A stretch of 64,000 nt of DNA. Source: Strobilurus pachycystidiatus. Its lineage: Eukaryota > Basidiomycota > Agaricomycetes > Agaricales > Physalacriaceae. The position numbers and the translations under genes were made by a program. Below the pieces are notes generated by a model. It did no database searches. It was not told where the DNA came from and worked only from the letters and a program-made list of their open reading frames with translations. Below, piece after piece: positions 60,224-64,000 of this stretch. Location of the stretch: positions 496,001-560,000 of the forward strand of contig JAHLMK010000002.1 of the NCBI GenBank assembly GCA_019915135.1. Reading direction: 5' to 3'. The first letter of the stretch is position 1; each line of letters opens with the position of its first letter.

Positions 60224-63200
60224 CTAAGGATACATGGTAGAAGATGGGAATACAACACCATCCGAGCGTACGAGGATGATGGGTCGTCGCTTGGTCGTGG
60301 GGCTCTCCGGAGGGAGACAGCCCAGAACCTCGGTGCACCTAACCTCGACGAAGGGGGAAGGCTCTGCTCCAAAGTAGACTCCCACAGGATCGGTCTTGTT
60401 GAAGTTCTCGCCATAAACCGTCAACATTTTCGATTGATGAGGGTTTGGCTTCGACAGGACTGAGCGTGAAGAGGCGCAATTAGCCTTTGGCGCTTCCGAT
60501 GCCCGGTCGGGAGGGAGATACTTGACAACGTTTGGGAACGGCGTCACTGGCTTCGACGGAATGGGGAAAGATCCGGTTTGTGGTGCGCCTTGGTTATCAA
60601 ATAGCATGGGAGGAACGTAGAAGTTGTAGCGAACTTGATCTGGAAACGTGGTTATCAGTATGAGAAAATCGGGCGTATGACTGGAGATAATGCCTACCTG
60701 TGCCTACAATGGTCCACACGCTACTCTCACCAATGTCAACTTGCCACAAGGCGCCGGAACCCCCACCGGAATCGCTTGTCGAGCCGCGACGCGTCGAGTT
60801 GGTAGAGCCTGCCGAGCTGGGGCGGCGGCGACCTTTAGGAACATTCCGGGGTGCGTTTCCAGCGCTTGATGTGGAACGCTTCTTCCTGACTCGGCCACCA
60901 TCATTGGTGGTGAACTCTGAGGAGGAAGGTGATCCTGGAGCGCTGTCATGACCAAAATAGTCCGTGCCGTTTGTCGCCATCGGAGATCCAGGCATGGGAG
61001 AACTAGCGCCATTACCAGCGTTCCATTGTCTGCCATCGATGGGTCTGTACGTGTTGACCTTCTCGCCCATGCAAGATAGGAAAGCACCAGACATGCCAGG
61101 TGTACCATGAGCGGGGGGATTCTTGTTTCCGTCGTAGACCTCGAAGGCAATCTTGTGCAATTGAGAGACGGGATCACCGCAGACCTCACCGGGAGCACAG
61201 TAGTGATCTGCGACCGCTTTAGCACCGTCCTGGAGACCGCCACCGACAACAGTTGTTTGGTGATCAACTTTGCGGATGATGAGAACAGGGCTAACAACAC
61301 CGGAGGTGAGGCACTGCAGCACTACTGTCTGGTTGTAGTATATCGGTATCTGTGAGCCGTTGTTGGTGAAAGGAATGGCATTCGGAGGGGGTGAAGGATA
61401 ATCGGGCTGAGGCGGTGGTGGTGGAGGGGCATCAATGCCACCTGCAGGCTTGTTCACGTCCACGATGTACATCACAAAAGGATCTAGAACATAACGACAT
61501 CACAAGGAATTCAATGAATCTGATATGAGATAACTCACCCCAAGACGCCGTCCGAGCAATAAACGAAGGTGAGGTGGATCGCGCTCTCTGATCCAAGCCC
61601 ATTAGAGGCGCACCGTCCGATCCTTTAAACGAAGACCCGGATCCGGAGACGCAAAGATACTTCGTCGATACCGTCTGGGACCGAAGGCGGTGGAACAATG
61701 AAATGGTGGATCCATGGTTAATACACACTGGAGGGAGAAATTAGACACATCTGATTGAAGCAAGACATCACACTTACATTCCAGGTTTTTGGCACTTTGC
61801 CGCTTTTTGCTTGGTTTGCTGATGACCTTGATCGATTTACTGGGGAACGTCCCAATCACACGTTCCGGCTCGTCATCTGTGGCCGGTGAGGTGATTTTGA
61901 CGAGCGCCTCGACCTTTTTCTTCTTTTCGTCAACGTCCGAGATGAACAGCTGTTTGCCGACACAGCGTCCGACATATGTGGTTCCAGTGGGCGGATCATT
62001 GACATCGAAGGATTTGCCGCTGGATCCAGTCCATTCAATGGTACCTTCCTGTGGTGCAGGTTCTCCGGAAATAGAGATCACAACGCGCGGAGGAGACAGC
62101 TTGGGGTCTTCGCCGCGACGGACAACGTCACTCCACCACGAATTCCCAATAAGGATCGCGGTTGGAGGAGGACAAAGGAACCTATCGAAATTTATAGAAT
62201 GAGAAAGCGAGAAGGGTTGATGGAGATAATATGAGGACCTTTTTTCTGTCCCATACGATTTCTGTGCAACCCTACTGGACATGACAATGACTGTTCGTTC
62301 GCCAAACCCCAGACGATTTGGCGCGCTGACATAAGACTCGAGGTATGGTCTGCAACAAAGATGAGTCTCAGATGTCCCTTTGTGTTGACCGCGACTCGCC
62401 GTATGAACGTCTGCAAATCGGTGGACATGCTCAAGCTTGGCTGAGAGCGGAGGCCGACTCTGGCCAGCTGTTCGTCGACGCCAGACATCCGCATGGACAT
62501 ATCGCCAGGCGAGCTGAAATGTCCGTCGTCGAAAGAACCACCATTGTCTCGACCAAAACCGTGCGTGACATGAGGTGGAATGCTGCGAAGAATGTCCGGG
62601 CTACGCCCGTGCTGTACACCAGAGGAGGAATGACCAGACGGGAAGCGCCCGATGCGATCTGAGAAAGATGGAAGGAAGCCATTGCCCATCGTATAGTCTT
62701 CTGACGATATGTCAGAATAGCTGTTAGAGAGGCGGCGGTGATCGGGCCCATTGTAGTCGTGAAAGCTTTGGCCGAGAGGAGGAGGAAACCCAGACGAGGG
62801 CACAGAGTCACTAGGACTAAGAGAGGAAACTGTGGAAATTGAGGAGCCGTGTCATGTCACCTACAAACGACATACCTGCAGATCCATTGAACGAGGGAAG
62901 AGAGTCGTTGAAACCGTGTTGAGAGAAGCCGTTCTCCCCAATTAGCCCGTAGCCAGAAGCAGACGATCCATTGCGACGGTAATGCGAGTTGAAGCCGTTT
63001 CCGGTGGATGAACTGAATAATTCATACACACCAGGTTCCTACAGACAGATAAGCATTCAACGGTTTGTTTCGAAGGACGAGACAAAACACGAACAGGCTC
63101 AGGCGTATTCAAGCCGAATGAGGGATCCAAGTCTTGCGAAGAGTAGAGAGACTGGTGATGGCTTTGAGGAGCGAAATCCATTGACAACTTTCGCGCGCGA

Positions 63201-63456
63201 TGCGGACTATAGCGATGTCTGGCTGGTAACGGATTGAGCAAGTCCGCCAAATCCCAGCGCGAGATATCAGACGGTGGCAGCAAGGGGCGGGGGGCAATCG
63301 ACGACTGCAAAAGACAGCAGTGAGCGTCAAGAAGAAAGCAGGAAGAAGGCAGGAGGTAGAATGTGCGGGGTTGTCACTGACAAATGATCGCTCGGCACTG
63401 GCACCTGCCGACGAACTCATGGGCGACCCGGGCCAAGCTGCTGCCATCATCGGCAT
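60224..63456 (-). CDS. CSL-family transcription factor (Cbf11/Cbf12-like)
   Basis: 925 aa relative of Su(H)/RBPJ/LAG-1; fungi lack Notch, and their CSL proteins act in cell cycle, adhesion and lipid genes. Introns: 60640-60697, 61484-61538, 61728-61777, 62182-62238, 62350-62399 (GC-AG), 62817-62868, 63039-63094, 63305-63381. Seen: disordered N-terminus (about 290 aa), then RPYLESYVSAPNRLGFGERT, the DNA-binding RVAQKSYGTEKRFLCPPPTA, FISDVDEKKKKVEAL, SAKNLELCINHGSTISLFHR, LRSQTVSTKYLCVSG, the beta-trefoil part (YYNQTVVLQCLTSGVVSPVL, IIRKVDHQTT, LHKIAFEV) and a C-terminal Ig-like domain (MLTVYGENFNKTDPVGVYFG). A Ser/Pro-rich insertion splits the trefoil, as in other fungal class members. Confidence 0.93.
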
Positions 63457-64000
63457 ACGGAAAAGTAACAAACTGGTTCGCGTCTAGGTGATTGATGTTA
63501 GAAGGGTGCGGGGATCACAGAACAGTCCAGGGAGGCGCTTCAGTATTCAGTCGTTGGAACAGGAGAGGATTGTTTTCAAGCCCATCCACCTCCTCATATA
63601 TAGGCAAAAGTGACGATTTTCCATCAGGGCAGGCGAATGAGCTCTCTCACCAAATGCAGCAGCGCATTCACATAGATTTCCTGAACCAGATCTAGCTTAC
63701 CAACTTGTTAATCTCATCCCAAGCACCGGCCCCTTCGACAATACATGTCTACACCGTTCCGAGCTTGAGTGATTATCTCCCGATTGGCTGGACTATAACA
63801 TCCTCTCCAACACCTTGTGCTCATTCCGTATCGGCGGTCTTCCATCTGATCTTTACTCGAGATCTTGGTTCTTGAAATGCCTTCGCTCTCTGCCGCGTCA
63901 ATGCAGTACAGCGCACGATCTTCTGATGTTGGTCCCCTCACTTTTGTGGCCCAAAAGCTCGGTTAAAGCTCTCCGAACGACCCAGCTACATGGAGTCGGG
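63457..64000. other. Right edge, CSL promoter
   Basis: Upstream region of the CSL gene. There is a TATATA-like stretch near 63597 and a few short ORFs without recognisable features. No gene called. Confidence 0.4.

Overview
This window is nuclear DNA of a filamentous basidiomycete, most likely an agaricomycete. The evidence is a gene-dense layout on both strands, many introns of about 44-60 nt with GT/GC...AG ends, and protein families typical of that group (Pbs2, Wee1 and CSL regulators, F-box/LRR protein, formate dehydrogenase, secreted double-psi beta-barrel protein). Exon models were built by hand from reading frames, splice signals and family conservation; individual splice borders may be off by one or two bases. 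No RNA genes or CRISPR were found.

Layout, left to right. 0-12.5 kb: 3' end of UPF2, a divergent CaMKK/Elm1-like kinase, UGP1 (UDP-glucose pyrophosphorylase), WEE1, and a homeodomain regulator. 12.5-18.7 kb is the one gene-poor, repeat-bearing stretch. It holds a C2H2 zinc-finger gene (minus strand) carrying a 393-bp hAT-type MITE inside an intron and an in-frame TAG, then a 1.05-kb Tc1/mariner-like element with near-identical 67-bp terminal inverted repeats. 18.7-32 kb: TTC27/Emw1 TPR protein diverging from an Rrn9-like factor, mitochondrial uL13, a Ser/Thr-rich probably GPI-anchored protein, a TRAF-type RING/zinc-finger protein, an F-box protein, a UBL-BAG co-chaperone and a divergent Pbs2-class MAP kinase kinase. 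32-42 kb: an intronless SAM methyltransferase, a six-BRCT Brc1/Rtt107-like repair scaffold, cytosolic isoleucyl-tRNA synthetase and SNU23. 42-64 kb: ERD1/EXS, NAD formate dehydrogenase, GCN5 with an N-terminal Cys/His module, a secreted barwin/expansin-like protein, an ER cyclophilin, DBP7, a C2-domain protein, the canonical PBS2, ESA1, a small membrane protein and a CSL (Cbf11/12-type) transcription factor.

Most genes are housekeeping and are paired head-to-head with short shared promoters (55-355 bp between start codons) or tail-to-tail with stop codons as close as 8 bp. Signalling and chromatin functions are over-represented: a CaMKK-like kinase, WEE1, two Pbs2-class MAP2Ks, and two histone acetyltransferases (GCN5, ESA1). 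The most notable points are the intron-resident MITE, the young Tc1-like element, four apparent GC-AG introns, the second Pbs2-class kinase, and the kinase with a degenerate glycine loop.
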